Notes: generated by a model not told the origin, from the letters alone. A stretch of DNA of 64,000 nt from Corynebacterium jeikeium (GCF_000738265.1 NZ_JFCQ01000028.1:76648-140647), one strand, 5' to 3'; positions 35,264-45,079 are shown, counted from the stretch's first letter. Numbers and translations: made by a program.

Positions 35264-37232
35264 CAAGAGTTCTCTTTCCTCCGATGAGCACAGCCCTAGT
35301 TCGAACGATGAGCACAGCCCTAGTTCGAATAACTCAGCCTTGAAAGCACACAGTGCTCATCTAGATATTGGCAGCGCTGAAGCACAGGGGTTTAGCACGC
35401 ATTCGCGGACACAGAGTGTCCGCAGGTGGATGCGTGGGCACCTCATTGGATTAAGCGTTTTTGCACTTCTGGTGCTGTATGCAGCTATAGTTCCCGCCAT
35501 CTTCGAGGCGGGAACTCCAAGTTTTGCCAATTCCCTGCGTTCACCGACTGCCGCGCATATTTTCGGTACTGATCACTTTGGGTTCGACCTATTCGTACGA
35601 ACCGCAGAAAGCTTGCGGGTTTCCCTTTTCATCGGGCTTACGGCTGCGGTTGCCGCTACGACATTGGGCGTGCTCGTCGGCTTATTGGCGGCGGGGCTCG
35701 GTGGCGTGGTCGATCGCATTGTTATGCGCATCAACGATGCCGTGAATGCCATTCCGCACCTCATTTTGACAGTGGTTATTGTCGCACTATTCCAGGGATC
35801 CGTTGCTGCCATCGTGGGGTCCATCGCTGTGACTCACTGGTCACCGGTTGCGCGTATCGTGCGATCTGCGGTGTTGACGGTCCGCGCGTCCGAAACGGTG
35901 CAGTGCTCGTACGGTGCAGGGGCCTCGTTTGGCTGGGTGCTGCGAAAGCATTTGGCACCAGCGGCTTCTGGTCAAGCACTGGTAGCGATGGCGATGCTCA
36001 CTCCCCACGCTGTGTGGCACGAATCCACCGTGTCCTTCCTTGGCCTGGGCATCCAGGCTGACGAGCCATCACTGGGAACGCTCATGGATTTGGCGCGCGA
36101 AGACATCACCCGTGGGGCGTGGTGGGCTTTGGTTTTCCCAGCGATGATCTTGCTGCTCACCACGATGTCTGGGGTATCGCTGACCCGAGGAGCGACAGCG
36201 CGGGCAGAGCGTGGCGTCGGAAAGCAAAAGAAGAAGTCAGCACTGCAGAAAGAAGCCGGGGCAGGCCGCAGAGGGCGTAGGTCGGAGCCTGCGGAGCCAA
36301 CTGAGGCGACGAGCGAGTTGGGGGAGCTCCGTGCTCGCGGGCTTGGCGTAGAGGTGGGGGCAAAAAACATTGTGTGTGGGGTGAACCTGACCGTGCGCCG
36401 TGGGGAAGTGGCCGGGCTGATCGGAACCTCCGGTTCTGGCAAATCGACCGTGGGGCGCGCGTTGATTGGGGTGGTCCCAACAGGGGCTCGAGTAGAAGGG
36501 AAGGTCTCGCTTTATCCGGCTGAGGTGCCTGATGGGAATTGTGTAGCGCACGGGGCGACCAAAGGGCACCTTGAACCCAGCGGGGTCACCCAAGATACGG
36601 AAGCTGGTGGATCCGCTCACGTTGCGGAAGCCGATGAAACCACTGCTGATGAAGCAGACTGGAACAGTACTGATTTCGCTAGTGTGCGGGGCTCAACGGT
36701 GGGTTTTGTTCCCCAAGCCGCGGCCTTGTCCTTTACGCCCGTGAGGAGGATTGGAACCCAGCTCCTGGAGATTATCGATCGGCATGGCAGTGGCTTGGAT
36801 GTGGAGGAGTTGTTAGAACGCGTTCACCTTGACTCTGAGGTCAGCGAGTATTTCCCACACCAGCTATCGGGCGGCATGGCGCAGCGAGCGGCGCTTGCTG
36901 CGGCGTTGGCGGGAGATCCGCAATTCCTTATCGCAGACGAGCCCACCGCAGCATTGGACCCACAATTGACGAAGGAGACGCTGGAGCTACTGCGGTCCGC
37001 GGCCAAGGATCTGGGGCTCGGAGTAATGCTGATAAGTCACGATCTAGAGGACCTTCGAGAATGGGAAGCGTGCGACCACATTTTTGTGTTGCATGAGGGC
37101 GAAGTAGTGGAAAGTAGACAGGCCAGCGAGTTTTGGGCTGCACCGCAAACCGACTTTGGTCACGCGTTGGTTGGGGCTTTGCCCAGCGGAGGCCTTGAAT
37201 ACCAAACCGAGGTAGGGGAGAGAAATGCTTAA
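35256..37232 (+). CDS. Fused ABC permease (OppC type) and ATPase (OppD type)
   Basis: A 658-residue protein joining two subunits that are normally separate. Residues ~55-310 are an OppC-like permease (GTDHFGFDLFVRTAESLRVSL, FLGLGIQADEPSLGTLM). After a charged linker (~315-350) comes an ATPase domain with Walker A GTSGSGKST, Q-loop GFVPQAAALSF, signature LSGGMAQRAALAAALA and Walker B FLIADEPTAALDP. About 80 residues between Walker A and Q-loop are an unusual acidic insert. The N-terminus has a duplicated DEHSPSSN, from a 24-bp DNA repeat at 35283-35330. It overlaps the next ATPase gene by eight bases. Confidence 0.87.
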   Translation: MSNKSSLSSDEHSPSSNDEHSPSSNNSALKAHSAHLDIGSAEAQGFSTHSRTQSVRRWMRGHLIGLSVFALLVLYAAIVPAIFEAGTPSFANSLRSPTAAHIFGTDHFGFDLFVRTAESLRVSLFIGLTAAVAATTLGVLVGLLAAGLGGVVDRIVMRINDAVNAIPHLILTVVIVALFQGSVAAIVGSIAVTHWSPVARIVRSAVLTVRASETVQCSYGAGASFGWVLRKHLAPAASGQALVAMAMLTPHAVWHESTVSFLGLGIQADEPSLGTLMDLAREDITRGAWWALVFPAMILLLTTMSGVSLTRGATARAERGVGKQKKKSALQKEAGAGRRGRRSEPAEPTEATSELGELRARGLGVEVGAKNIVCGVNLTVRRGEVAGLIGTSGSGKSTVGRALIGVVPTGARVEGKVSLYPAEVPDGNCVAHGATKGHLEPSGVTQDTEAGGSAHVAEADETTADEADWNSTDFASVRGSTVGFVPQAAALSFTPVRRIGTQLLEIIDRHGSGLDVEELLERVHLDSEVSEYFPHQLSGGMAQRAALAAALAGDPQFLIADEPTAALDPQLTKETLELLRSAAKDLGLGVMLISHDLEDLREWEACDHIFVLHEGEVVESRQASEFWAAPQTDFGHALVGALPSGGLEYQTEVGERNA

Positions 37233-37872
37233 AGCTACCGAGGTGACCTATTCCTATGCGGGGAAACCCGTCTTGGAGAAAATTGAACTGAACATTGAAC
37301 GCGGTGAGCTCGTGGGGCTGATCGGACCTTCAGGATCTGGCAAAACGACGTTGGCCAAGTTGCTTTCCGGGCGTTTCCTCCCAGATTCGGGAAAGGTCAC
37401 GATTGACGGAGAACCTGTGGTGACAGGGCGAGATCGCCGGCGATCACGAATAGCGTTGGTGAGCCAATCCCCTCGGGATGCGTGCAATCCGCGGTGGACT
37501 CTCCGAGAGATCATCGCTGAACCTTTATTGATCGCCGGGGAGCACAATAGGGAAGTGATTCGCGAGTGCGTGGAGGATCATACGAAGCGAGCAATGCTGG
37601 ATAGGGAATTGCTTGATCGCCGACCAGCACAGGTAAGCGATGGGCAACTGCAGCGAGCATGCTTGGCCCGCGCAACTGTGATGGATCCCGCCTTCCTCAT
37701 CTGCGATGAACCGACTTCAATGCTTGACCCCATTGCGACGGCGAAAATTGTGGAAATGTTGCGCGAGACCGTGCGGGCGAACCGCGGAGTGCTATTGATT
37801 TCCCACGACCATCGGTTATTGGCAGCGTGCGCTGACCGGACAGTGACTATCGAAACCACCCCGCAGGCTTAG
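37225..37872 (+). CDS. ABC transporter ATPase, OppF type
   Basis: A 215-residue ATPase, short for the OppF group because the usual C-terminal oligopeptide-transporter extension is missing. Walker A is GPSGSGKTT, the signature region is VSDGQLQRACLARA (D in place of the second G of the LSGGQ motif) and Walker B is FLICDEPTSMLDP. It should pair with the ATPase half of the fused protein to make the nucleotide-binding dimer. It is the last gene of the unit; no clear terminator is seen in the 39 bases before the convergent gene. Confidence 0.85.
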   Translation: MLKATEVTYSYAGKPVLEKIELNIERGELVGLIGPSGSGKTTLAKLLSGRFLPDSGKVTIDGEPVVTGRDRRRSRIALVSQSPRDACNPRWTLREIIAEPLLIAGEHNREVIRECVEDHTKRAMLDRELLDRRPAQVSDGQLQRACLARATVMDPAFLICDEPTSMLDPIATAKIVEMLRETVRANRGVLLISHDHRLLAACADRTVTIETTPQA

Positions 37873-37911
37873 AACTTTGCGTTCCGCGCCTGTGCTGGTG
37901 AGGAGCGATAA

Positions 37912-39327
37912 TTAGCGCTGGGGGATGTCCAAAGAATGGAGCAACGTACGCTGCGAATCACTAAAGTTATCGTCCGAGATTAAGTACACGCGGTTTAACT
38001 TCGCCGGGGAAGTGGAGCTGCCGGCGTGGTTTCCGATGGCGGAGGAGCCCGCAGGAAGGGAGCCGGTGGTGACGGAACCGTGAGCCGGCACATCTGCGGA
38101 GTGGGCAGGCGGGGCCGCGAAGGTTAAGCCTTCAACATTTTCGGGGGATGCAGAGATGTTGGGGCTTGCCTCAGTGTTAGCCTTATCGCCACTCGAGCTT
38201 TGGTTGTCACCGAGCTTGTGAATGTCACTGGGTTTTTGTCCAGCGAAATCGAAGACCTTCTCGCGGTTAACGGGCACCTCGCTACCGTCCAAGCGCTCCC
38301 GGCCAAGCACATTGGTGGCCCCTTCCAGACTCAAACGGTAGATCTCGGCGCGGTTACCTTGTTTGGGGATGTAACCGCGCTGCAGCGCGTAGAGGCTACC
38401 ATCCGGGGAAGTAGCCAAGGAAGCGTACCCGCGATCGGCCTTGGGGGCGTACGTGGGGTCCACCTCGACCACATACTCGGCCTTGGGCCTGCCGGTTGCA
38501 GTGCTGTAAGCGGTCAACCGAGTTTTGGAACCCGCCTCGGGAGTATTGATTGGCCCATCCTGCACCAATGAGTTCTCGTTGAGAGTGTAAAAAGTTTCCC
38601 CATCAGGAGAAATTGTCATGCCCTCCGGGCCTTTGTTGGGGCTTATCCCTTTAGTTTGTTCAATATCCTTTGCTGCATTGTGGTCGGGGACGTGATAGTG
38701 CGGGGGATGGATGCGCCGGATTTCCCGCCCGTTGCTATCGGATTCGATGACAAGGGGTGAGCGGTTCTTCGATCCCTTTGATTCGCCCTCGGTGGTCCAT
38801 AGCAAATGGCCGTTAGGTAGCTGCTGGATCTCCTCCGCATCGTATTCCTTGGGGTTGTATGCGCTGCCATCTGGCTTGGTGAAATTAACTTGTCCAGTGA
38901 CCTTTGCCCGCCCGTTGTTGTCGATGTTCAAGCGGTAGGCGCGCGTGGGGCCATGATCGCCTTTGTCATCCGAGATGGCGAGGTAGGAGCCATCGGCGAG
39001 GGCAGTAAGCCCGGATAGTCCACCCACGTTGGGATCCTTGCTCGCTTGGCCGAGGTCGAACGCGCCGTTGTAGTGAGTTTGTTCCTGGCCGCCAGTTTTC
39101 AGAGTGCCGGAAGATGGGAAAGTCGATCCTGCGGGGAGTTGCGGTGCGGAGAGCGAGGCGTCGGAACCAAAAGGGGTAGCGGAAGAAAAAGGGGCGGCGG
39201 CTGCGGTTGCACCAAAGGCTGTGGGGGTGGCAATGACCGACCCAGCGAGGATCGAGGTAGCGACAAGCGGGGCGGCTGCCAACGGGGTGGAAATGAGGGC
39301 GCGGTTTATGCGTATGCGGTTTTTCAT
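37912..39327 (-). CDS. Secreted esterase-like-activity-of-phytase family protein
   Basis: A 471-residue exported protein. The signal peptide spans residues ~1-40 (basic MKNRIRINR start, Ala-rich end), and the body is a beta-propeller-like domain with GGLSGLTALADGSYLAISDDKGDHGPTRAY, EYDAEEIQQLPNGHLLWTTEGE, NKGPEGMTISPDGETFYTLNE and ENVEGLTFA. These are the repeats of the phytase-esterase-like family. Activity is not certain. A Ser/Ala/Gly-rich insert near residues ~395-440 is low complexity. The ATG at 39327 gives a normal signal peptide; the open frame to 39363 adds 12 unlikely residues. Confidence 0.82.
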   Translation of the reverse strand: MKNRIRINRALISTPLAAAPLVATSILAGSVIATPTAFGATAAAAPFSSATPFGSDASLSAPQLPAGSTFPSSGTLKTGGQEQTHYNGAFDLGQASKDPNVGGLSGLTALADGSYLAISDDKGDHGPTRAYRLNIDNNGRAKVTGQVNFTKPDGSAYNPKEYDAEEIQQLPNGHLLWTTEGESKGSKNRSPLVIESDSNGREIRRIHPPHYHVPDHNAAKDIEQTKGISPNKGPEGMTISPDGETFYTLNENSLVQDGPINTPEAGSKTRLTAYSTATGRPKAEYVVEVDPTYAPKADRGYASLATSPDGSLYALQRGYIPKQGNRAEIYRLSLEGATNVLGRERLDGSEVPVNREKVFDFAGQKPSDIHKLGDNQSSSGDKANTEASPNISASPENVEGLTFAAPPAHSADVPAHGSVTTGSLPAGSSAIGNHAGSSTSPAKLNRVYLISDDNFSDSQRTLLHSLDIPQR

Positions 39328-39421
39328 GCCCACTATCAAAACAGATGGGGCGGGTTTGCGCATTTCAGGGAAGGTTCAGGGGTGAATCTGTAAATAATTT
39401 TCAAAAAAGTTGAGCCGATCG

Positions 39422-39550
39422 GGAACAAGTTTGACGTGCGATGAGTTGAGTAGGGTGTGAGCAGGTTGAGTGTGGCTGACTCAGGAAGATTTGACTAGAG
39501 AGAAAAACTCCGGATACTGGAGAGCATGAGTTGAGTCGTTCACACTAAAG
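39422..39550 (+). promoter_or_regulatory. dnaK control region: SigH-like and SigA-like promoters with HAIR operators
   Basis: GGAACA (39422-39427), 17 bases, then GTTGAG fits the corynebacterial SigH pattern. TTGACT (39491-39496), 16 bases, then GATACT fits a housekeeping promoter. The HspR operator HAIR (CTTGAGT-N7-ACTCAAG) appears as TTGAGT-gtggctg-ACTCAG (39466-39484) and, more degenerate, TTGAGT-cgttcac-ACTAAA (39531-39549), flanking the second promoter. HspR and the DnaK system thus probably repress their own genes. Confidence 0.65.
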
Positions 39551-39609
39551 GCTCGATGACTGACAACAACAATCCGACGAAGGATTAAAACAACAGGAGG
39601 TACCCCACT

Positions 39610-41472
39610 ATGGGACGTGCAGTAGGTATTGACTTGGGAACCACCAACTCTGTGGTCTCTGTTCTGGAAGGCGGCGAGGCAAAGGTCATCGCCAACTCCG
39701 AGGGATCCCGTACCACCCCGTCCATCGTGGCTTTCGCCAAGAACGGCGAGGTGCTGGTCGGCCAGTCCGCTAAGAACCAGGCGGTCGCCAACGTGGATCG
39801 CACCATCCGCTCCGTCAAGCGCCACATGGGCACGGACTGGAAGGTTTCCATCGACGACAAGGAGTACACCGCTCCGGAGATCTCCGCCCGTACCCTGCAG
39901 AAGCTGAAGCGCGACGCAGAAAGCTACCTGGGTGAGGACGTGACCGACGCAGTCATCACCGTTCCCGCCTACTTCAACGACGCACAGCGCCAGGCCACCA
40001 AGGATGCCGGCCAGATCGCCGGCCTCAACGTCCTGCGCATCGTCAACGAGCCGACCGCAGCCGCCCTGGCCTACGGCCTGGAAAAGGGCGACAAGGAGCA
40101 GACCATCCTGGTATTCGACCTGGGTGGCGGTACCTTCGACGTCTCCCTGCTGGAGATCGGCGATGGCGTGGTCGAGGTTCGCGCAACCGCTGGCGACAAC
40201 GAGCTGGGTGGCGACGACTGGGATCAGCGCATCGTCGACTGGCTGGCCGACAAGTTCAAGGCAAGCCACGGCGTGGATCTGACCAAGGACAAGATGGCCC
40301 TGCAGCGCCTGCGCGAGGCAGCGGAGAAGGCCAAGATCGAGCTGTCCAGCTCCCAGCAGGCCTCCATCAACCTGCCGTACATCACGGTGGACGAGGACAA
40401 GAACCCGCTGTTCCTGGATGAGACCCTGACTCGCACCGAGTTCCAGAAGATCACCCAGGATCTGCTGGACCGCACCAAGGCCCCGTTCCAGGCAGTGCTG
40501 AAGGACGCGGAGATCAGCGTTGACGAGATCGACCACGTCGTGCTGGTCGGCGGCTCCACCCGTATGGTTGCCGTCTCCGAGCTGGTCACCGAGCTGACCG
40601 GCGGCAAGGAGCCGAACAAGGGCGTGAACCCGGACGAGGTTGTGGCCGTGGGTGCTGCTCTGCAGGCCGGCGTGCTGCGCGGCGAGGTTAAGGACGTGCT
40701 GCTGCTGGACGTCACCCCGCTGTCCCTGGGCATCGAGACCAAGGGTGGCGTGATGACCAAGCTGATCGAGCGCAACACCACCATCCCGACCAAGCGTTCC
40801 GAGACCTTCACCACCGCTGAGGACAGCCAGCCCAGCGTGCAGATCCAGGTCTTCCAGGGTGAGCGCGAGATGGCTGCCCACAACAAGCTGCTCGGCTCCT
40901 TCGAGCTGGCGGGCATCGCCCCGGCACCGCGTGGCGTTCCGCAGATCGAGGTCACCTTCGATATTGACGCCAACGGCATCGTCTCCGTTTCCGCAAAGGA
41001 TAAGGCGACCGGCAAGGAGAACACGATCAAGATCCAGGACGGCTCCGGCCTGTCCCAGGAGGAGATCGACCGCATGGTCAAGGACGCCGAGACCCACGCG
41101 GAAGAGGACAAGAAGCGCCGCGAGGAGCAGGAGGTCCGCAACTCCGCTGAGTCCATGGCTTACCAGACCCGCAAGTTCGTCGAAGACAACAAGGACAAGG
41201 TCAGCGAAGAGGCCCAGACCAAGGTCGAGGACGCAGCCAAGGCTGTCGACGAGGCTCTGAAGGGTGACGACGTTGAGGCCATCAAGGATGCGGTGGAGAA
41301 GCTGAACGCCGAGTCTCAGGAGATGGGCAAGGCCATCTACGAGGCAGAGGCAGCCGCCGGTGCCGAGGGTGCCGGTGCAGACGCTGCAGGTTCTGCTGCA
41401 AACGATGACCCGAACGTTGTGGACGCCGAGGTTGTCGACGAGGACACTTCCGCAGAGGATGATAAGAAGTAA
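39610..41472 (+). CDS. dnaK: Chaperone DnaK (Hsp70)
   Basis: A 620-residue cytosolic Hsp70. The ATPase domain shows [43 protein letters not shown] and VLVGGSTRM; the substrate domain follows ([14 protein letters not shown]), then a helical lid and an Ala/Gly/Asp-rich tail ending EDDKK. It works with GrpE and DnaJ in refolding and, through HspR, in sensing heat stress. AGGAGG precedes the ATG. The stop codon overlaps the grpE start (TAATG), so the two are translationally coupled. Confidence 0.98.
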   Translation: MGRAVGIDLGTTNSVVSVLEGGEAKVIANSEGSRTTPSIVAFAKNGEVLVGQSAKNQAVANVDRTIRSVKRHMGTDWKVSIDDKEYTAPEISARTLQKLKRDAESYLGEDVTDAVITVPAYFNDAQRQATKDAGQIAGLNVLRIVNEPTAAALAYGLEKGDKEQTILVFDLGGGTFDVSLLEIGDGVVEVRATAGDNELGGDDWDQRIVDWLADKFKASHGVDLTKDKMALQRLREAAEKAKIELSSSQQASINLPYITVDEDKNPLFLDETLTRTEFQKITQDLLDRTKAPFQAVLKDAEISVDEIDHVVLVGGSTRMVAVSELVTELTGGKEPNKGVNPDEVVAVGAALQAGVLRGEVKDVLLLDVTPLSLGIETKGGVMTKLIERNTTIPTKRSETFTTAEDSQPSVQIQVFQGEREMAAHNKLLGSFELAGIAPAPRGVPQIEVTFDIDANGIVSVSAKDKATGKENTIKIQDGSGLSQEEIDRMVKDAETHAEEDKKRREEQEVRNSAESMAYQTRKFVEDNKDKVSEEAQTKVEDAAKAVDEALKGDDVEAIKDAVEKLNAESQEMGKAIYEAEAAAGAEGAGADAAGSAANDDPNVVDAEVVDEDTSAEDDKK

Positions 41473-42050
41473 TGTCTGAAGATCTGAATCAGGATCCGGG
41501 CGTGGCCTCTGAGGATGTTGTGGCTGACGCTACTTCCGCTGCGGAAGCTGCGGAGACGCAAGGGGTCGACGAGGGTCTGGCTGATACTGAGGCTGCTGTG
41601 GTTGATGCTGAGGGCGTCAATAACGACGACAGCAACAGCATCGAGGCTGAGCTGGCCGAACGCACCGAGGATCTGCAGCGCGTGACGGCGGAGTACACCA
41701 ACTACCGCCGCCGCGTGGAGCGCGATCGCGAGAGCGTGATCACTGGCGCGAAGGCAGAGGTGGCCGCCGGGCTGCTGCCGATCCTGGATGACCTGGAGAT
41801 GGCGGAGCAGCACGGCGACCTGACCGGCCCGCTGAAGTCTATGTCGGACAAGCTGCAGTCTGTGATGGCGTCCATGAAGGTGGAGAAGTTCGGCGAGGAA
41901 GGCGACGAGTTCGATCCGACCTGCCACGAGGCTGTACAGGACACGAGCAGCGGCGACGACAAGGTGTTGGCCACCATCCTGCGCCGCGGTTACCGCCTGG
42001 GCGACCGGGTGCTGCGCAACGCGATGGTCATCATCGGTGATCCGCAGTAG
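41472..42050 (+). CDS. grpE: Nucleotide exchange factor GrpE
   Basis: A 192-residue DnaK co-chaperone that releases ADP. An acidic, poorly conserved N-terminus (~60 residues) leads into the coiled-coil ([28 protein letters not shown]) and the C-terminal beta domain with [12 protein letters not shown] and [20 protein letters not shown]. Its start overlaps the dnaK stop by one base. A terminator follows directly, so dnaJ is not in the same primary transcript, unlike the usual dnaK-grpE-dnaJ-hspR order. Confidence 0.97.
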   Translation: MSEDLNQDPGVASEDVVADATSAAEAAETQGVDEGLADTEAAVVDAEGVNNDDSNSIEAELAERTEDLQRVTAEYTNYRRRVERDRESVITGAKAEVAAGLLPILDDLEMAEQHGDLTGPLKSMSDKLQSVMASMKVEKFGEEGDEFDPTCHEAVQDTSSGDDKVLATILRRGYRLGDRVLRNAMVIIGDPQ

Positions 42051-42069
42051 ATTCTGCAGGTTAGTTTTT

Positions 42070-42106
42070 AGAGGGCTCCATGGTCTTTCCGTGGGGTCCT
42101 CTTTTG
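42070..42106 (+). terminator. Terminator after grpE
   Basis: AGAGGGCTCCATGG (42070-42083) pairs with CCGTGGGGTCCTCT (42089-42102) along all 14 positions if three G-U pairs are allowed; TTTT follows. Confidence 0.75.
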
Positions 42107-42126
42107 CTGTCTAGCTGGGATTTTAC

Positions 42127-42154
42127 TTGACAGATCGAACGTGTGTTCGATTTT
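42127..42154 (+). promoter_or_regulatory. LexA (SOS) box within the promoter of the HNH gene
   Basis: TCGAAC-GTGT-GTTCGA (42135-42150) is a perfect match to the actinobacterial SOS box. It sits between TTGACA (42127-42132) and a -10-like GATTTT (42149-42154), where LexA would block RNA polymerase. The gene at 42255 should therefore be DNA-damage inducible. Confidence 0.8.
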
Positions 42155-42254
42155 GGGAAGTTTTGTCGGGTCGTTTGTCCGGGGCGTTTTCTATATTGAT
42201 CGCGTACGGAAAATCACGGGACACTTTGGGGACTTTGATCATCGAAGGGGAACG

Positions 42255-43694
42255 ATGTCCGACCATCCCGCAGACCACAGCAATCAGCCACCAGGCCACA
42301 ACAACCAACCAGAGCCACCAGACCACAACAACCAACCAGAGCCACCAGACCACAACAACCAACCACCGGGGGCGTTTTGGAAAGTTACCGACCCCGCCGA
42401 CCCGATGAGCGCAGCGATCTGCGACATCAACCGCAACCATGCCCGCCTCGCGCTGGAGTGCGTGCCTCGCGATGACGAATGCGTCAGCGACGTCACCACT
42501 CGCCTGTGCGTCCGGCTAGGCCTCCCGGAGTTCCGCGTCGTCCAGCTCGTCGACGTAGGCGTCACCCTCCGCCGCTTCCCATCGCTGGTGGAGCTGGCGG
42601 AGACCGGTGCTTACTCGATCGAGGCCTGGCGGATCGTTGCTCATAGCCTTGTTGCCGTTAGTGACGCCCACACCTCCGCCGTAGAAGCCGACGTCTACGC
42701 TGCACTGTCACCGACCCGGCCTAACCAGGCGATGTTGGGGCACGGCACGATCCGCCAGCGTCTAAAGAAAATTGTCCTGAGCCACGAACCCTTGGCCTGC
42801 CCGATCGACCCCACAGAACCGCCCATGCCACCGGATGATGGTGCGGACGGCAATGGCGGCGCAGACGGCGCAACAGACGGCGCGACAGGCGGCGCGATCA
42901 GTACAGAAGACGCAGCCATACTCGGCGGCGCGACGCGGCTAAGCATCGACGATCGGTCAAGCGACTACACCGAGTTCTACCTGACTCTCCCCAAGCTCGA
43001 GGCGCTGGAGCTGATCCAAGCGCTCGATAGTGTGCGGAACAAAGAAAACTGTTCGAGGGTGCGGGCTTTGCTGAGCCTGGTGCGGGGCAGCACTATCGCC
43101 GAGGTCAACCTCAATCTGTACCGGCGGGTGGATGCCCCGGATTCTCAGATCTGGGCCGCCGGCACCTGGCTAAATTCGCTGGCCACGGAAGAATGGCTAG
43201 AGCGAGTTACCCACCTGCAAGCCCCGGGGAAGGCTACTACCGCCGGCTACACCCCAACGCCAATCATTCGAGCGAGCGTCGAAGGCCGAGATGGTACCTG
43301 TCGCTTCCCGGGCTGTGACACTCCGGCGCATAAATGCCAGCTGGATCACGTCAAACGCTTCGAACGCAACAGTTCAGACGGCGGGCCGACCGATACGTCG
43401 AACCTCCACTGCCTCTGCACCAAACATCACAACGCGAAAACGACCGGAGCGTGGGATGTGACCATCGGTTCCGACGGTGTGGAAACCTGGACCAGCTTTG
43501 GGGATGGCCACACGGTGATCACCACGCCGAATGGGCCGCTAGGGAGATTCACCTTCCGGCACCGGGCAGTGAAACGGACTCGAAGGGTGGTGGAACACAA
43601 CCAACGGAAGCGTGGCCGCGACCAGGATCGCAACCAAAACCGCGACCAAAACCGCAATCAAAACCGCGACCAGGGAGAAGAGCCGCCGTTCTAA
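42255..43694 (+). CDS. DUF222 / 13E12-type HNH endonuclease, SOS-box controlled
   Basis: A 479-residue protein. A DUF222 domain covers residues ~50-330, and a C-terminal HNH nuclease domain has CRFPGCDTPAHKCQLDHV ... NLHCLCTKHHNAKT, with paired cysteines and the DH / N / H residues. Related 13E12-repeat genes in M. tuberculosis are among known SOS-induced genes; their substrate is unsettled. Both ends are repetitive: HNNQPEPPD units from a 27-bp DNA repeat (42287-42366), and RDQNRNQN units from a 12-bp repeat (43629-43673). The ATG at 42255 follows AAGGGG. It is inserted between grpE and dnaJ and is likely an acquired element. Confidence 0.85.
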   Translation: MSDHPADHSNQPPGHNNQPEPPDHNNQPEPPDHNNQPPGAFWKVTDPADPMSAAICDINRNHARLALECVPRDDECVSDVTTRLCVRLGLPEFRVVQLVDVGVTLRRFPSLVELAETGAYSIEAWRIVAHSLVAVSDAHTSAVEADVYAALSPTRPNQAMLGHGTIRQRLKKIVLSHEPLACPIDPTEPPMPPDDGADGNGGADGATDGATGGAISTEDAAILGGATRLSIDDRSSDYTEFYLTLPKLEALELIQALDSVRNKENCSRVRALLSLVRGSTIAEVNLNLYRRVDAPDSQIWAAGTWLNSLATEEWLERVTHLQAPGKATTAGYTPTPIIRASVEGRDGTCRFPGCDTPAHKCQLDHVKRFERNSSDGGPTDTSNLHCLCTKHHNAKTTGAWDVTIGSDGVETWTSFGDGHTVITTPNGPLGRFTFRHRAVKRTRRVVEHNQRKRGRDQDRNQNRDQNRNQNRDQGEEPPF

Positions 43695-43738
43695 GTGTGG
43701 GGCAACTTGGGTGCAGCAGAGGTGCGGCAGGAAGCTGG

Positions 43739-44938
43739 CTAGCCCTCGTTCTTGTCTCGGTTGAGCTTCTCTAGGAGGTAGGCCGGGGGCTGAATCTCGA
43801 TTTCCGCCTTGCCCGTTTCCTTCTGCTTGATGTCGGTGAAGGTGATGACTTCGCCCATGTGTGAAAACATCACCCGAGGGCTCAGCGCGCCCGCTTGCCT
43901 CGAGAACTCCTGGGCGGTCACGGCCGCCATCATCTTGATGGAGCCCAACAGTTCTATGCCTTCACTCATTTCGCGAATCAAGGTGGTGTGGCGATTTGGC
44001 GTAGAAAAAATTAGCCCTTCGCTTGGGTTGATCTGTGGCAAGCAGCGCTCGAGGATCTCGTCCATTAGAAGAGGGATCGACCCCGCATAGAAAGAACTGC
44101 TTTCGATCGCCCAAAAGCGTTCCCCGGGCTTGCTTTCGCTTGCCCGAATGGGTTGTGCCACTAGATCTGCATCGACCAGCTCCTGCCACAGGTTGCGGTA
44201 GCCGATTCGGAACAGGTCCTCGACGGGGCCTCTGCCTTCGAGCGAGTGGGACGACAGGGTCATCACAGACTCCGGCGTATCCAGAACCAGGTGGATACAC
44301 AGGTCGTCCGAGAAAGGACGCATCGGCGAGTCCGGGTTGAACTCATACGCATCTGCCCGCGCATCCTCCGGTAGGAGATCGATCGCCATCAAACGCGCTC
44401 GCAGGTGCGGGTAGAACTGTGCATCGGGAAGCGACAGCAGGGATAGATCTGCTTCGGCCGACCTGATCAAATTGGTGACGAATCCCTCCACCAGTTGGGG
44501 CATTTCTCTGCCGAAATCCTCAGCGTTGGCGCACTGCTTCGTGATGTTCTCTAGCCCCAGTTTCCCACCTTCGCCATAGTCCGGAGCGGGGAGTTGTCCC
44601 CCATAGGGTCCGGGGGTTGGGCCCGGGTAGCTCAGCGGCTTCTCGATGTCGCCGGGCTTGCTGTAATACACCACCTCTGGCGTGGGATTCGCACCATAGC
44701 CCAACCGATTGAGTACCTGCACAATCTGCCGGATCATCGTGGTCGACTGGTGCAAGTCCAGCCCGGGTAGCGGCACGGGTGGATCCTCGGGGCCCGGCTG
44801 TTGGAAACCCTGAGGCTGTTGGAAACCCTGAGGCTGTGCAGGAATATTGGGGTTGTGTGAGGGATTTGGGGCATGCGAGTTGTGGGAGTCCTGGGAGCCG
44901 AAAAGGCGGCTAAACCAGCTGCGCTTTTTAGGTGACAT
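43739..44938 (-). CDS. Hypothetical protein between the HNH gene and dnaJ
   Basis: A 399-residue soluble protein, no family recognised. A basic start (KKRSWFSRLFGSQ) and a Pro/Gln/Asn-rich run with a duplicated QPQGFQ (residues ~20-55) precede an ordered region. From about residue 140 to the end it looks like a two-domain globular protein (EGFVTNLIRSAEADLSLLSL; LPQINPSEGLIFSTPNRHT; MSEGIELLGSIKMMAAVTAQ). No signal peptide or membrane span. Start at the ATG at 44938; the open frame continues 16 residues further. It is convergent with the HNH gene and divergent from dnaJ, and with the HNH gene makes up the segment splitting the heat-shock locus. Confidence 0.6.
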   Translation of the reverse strand: MSPKKRSWFSRLFGSQDSHNSHAPNPSHNPNIPAQPQGFQQPQGFQQPGPEDPPVPLPGLDLHQSTTMIRQIVQVLNRLGYGANPTPEVVYYSKPGDIEKPLSYPGPTPGPYGGQLPAPDYGEGGKLGLENITKQCANAEDFGREMPQLVEGFVTNLIRSAEADLSLLSLPDAQFYPHLRARLMAIDLLPEDARADAYEFNPDSPMRPFSDDLCIHLVLDTPESVMTLSSHSLEGRGPVEDLFRIGYRNLWQELVDADLVAQPIRASESKPGERFWAIESSSFYAGSIPLLMDEILERCLPQINPSEGLIFSTPNRHTTLIREMSEGIELLGSIKMMAAVTAQEFSRQAGALSPRVMFSHMGEVITFTDIKQKETGKAEIEIQPPAYLLEKLNRDKNEG

Positions 44939-45014
44939 GGTTCCCACCCTAGCTAGTTTCGGGATAGCAAGTCTCAAGCAGCGCACACTGCAAAGCCCGA
45001 AGTGATGCGGGGAG

Positions 45015-45079
45015 GGAATAAATACGTAGGGGCGTCGTTAAGAAGATTAGATAACGAAAGTTCAGCGCGGTAGACTCAA
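45015..45079 (+). promoter_or_regulatory. dnaJ-hspR control region: SigH-like promoter and HAIR-like operator
   Basis: GGAATA (45015-45020), 15 bases, then CGTTA (45036-45040) is a good SigH match, overlapping a copy of the dispersed GGGGCGTC motif (45029-45046). TTCAGC-gcggtag-ACTCAA (45061-45079) is a HAIR with an intact right half. The 13-mer TAGACTCAAGGTT (45071-45083) is identical upstream of clpB, and TAGACT could be a -10 box that HspR covers. Confidence 0.55.
45029..45046 (+). repeat. Dispersed motif, copy f (GGGGCGTCGTTAAGAAGA)
   Basis: Copy upstream of dnaJ. Its CGTTA overlaps the SigH-like -10 element and can pair with TAACG at 45051. Confidence 0.45.

Noticed and set aside
42287-42366. 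CRISPR array
   Set aside because: 27-bp units are contiguous coding repeats without spacers; no cas genes in the window.
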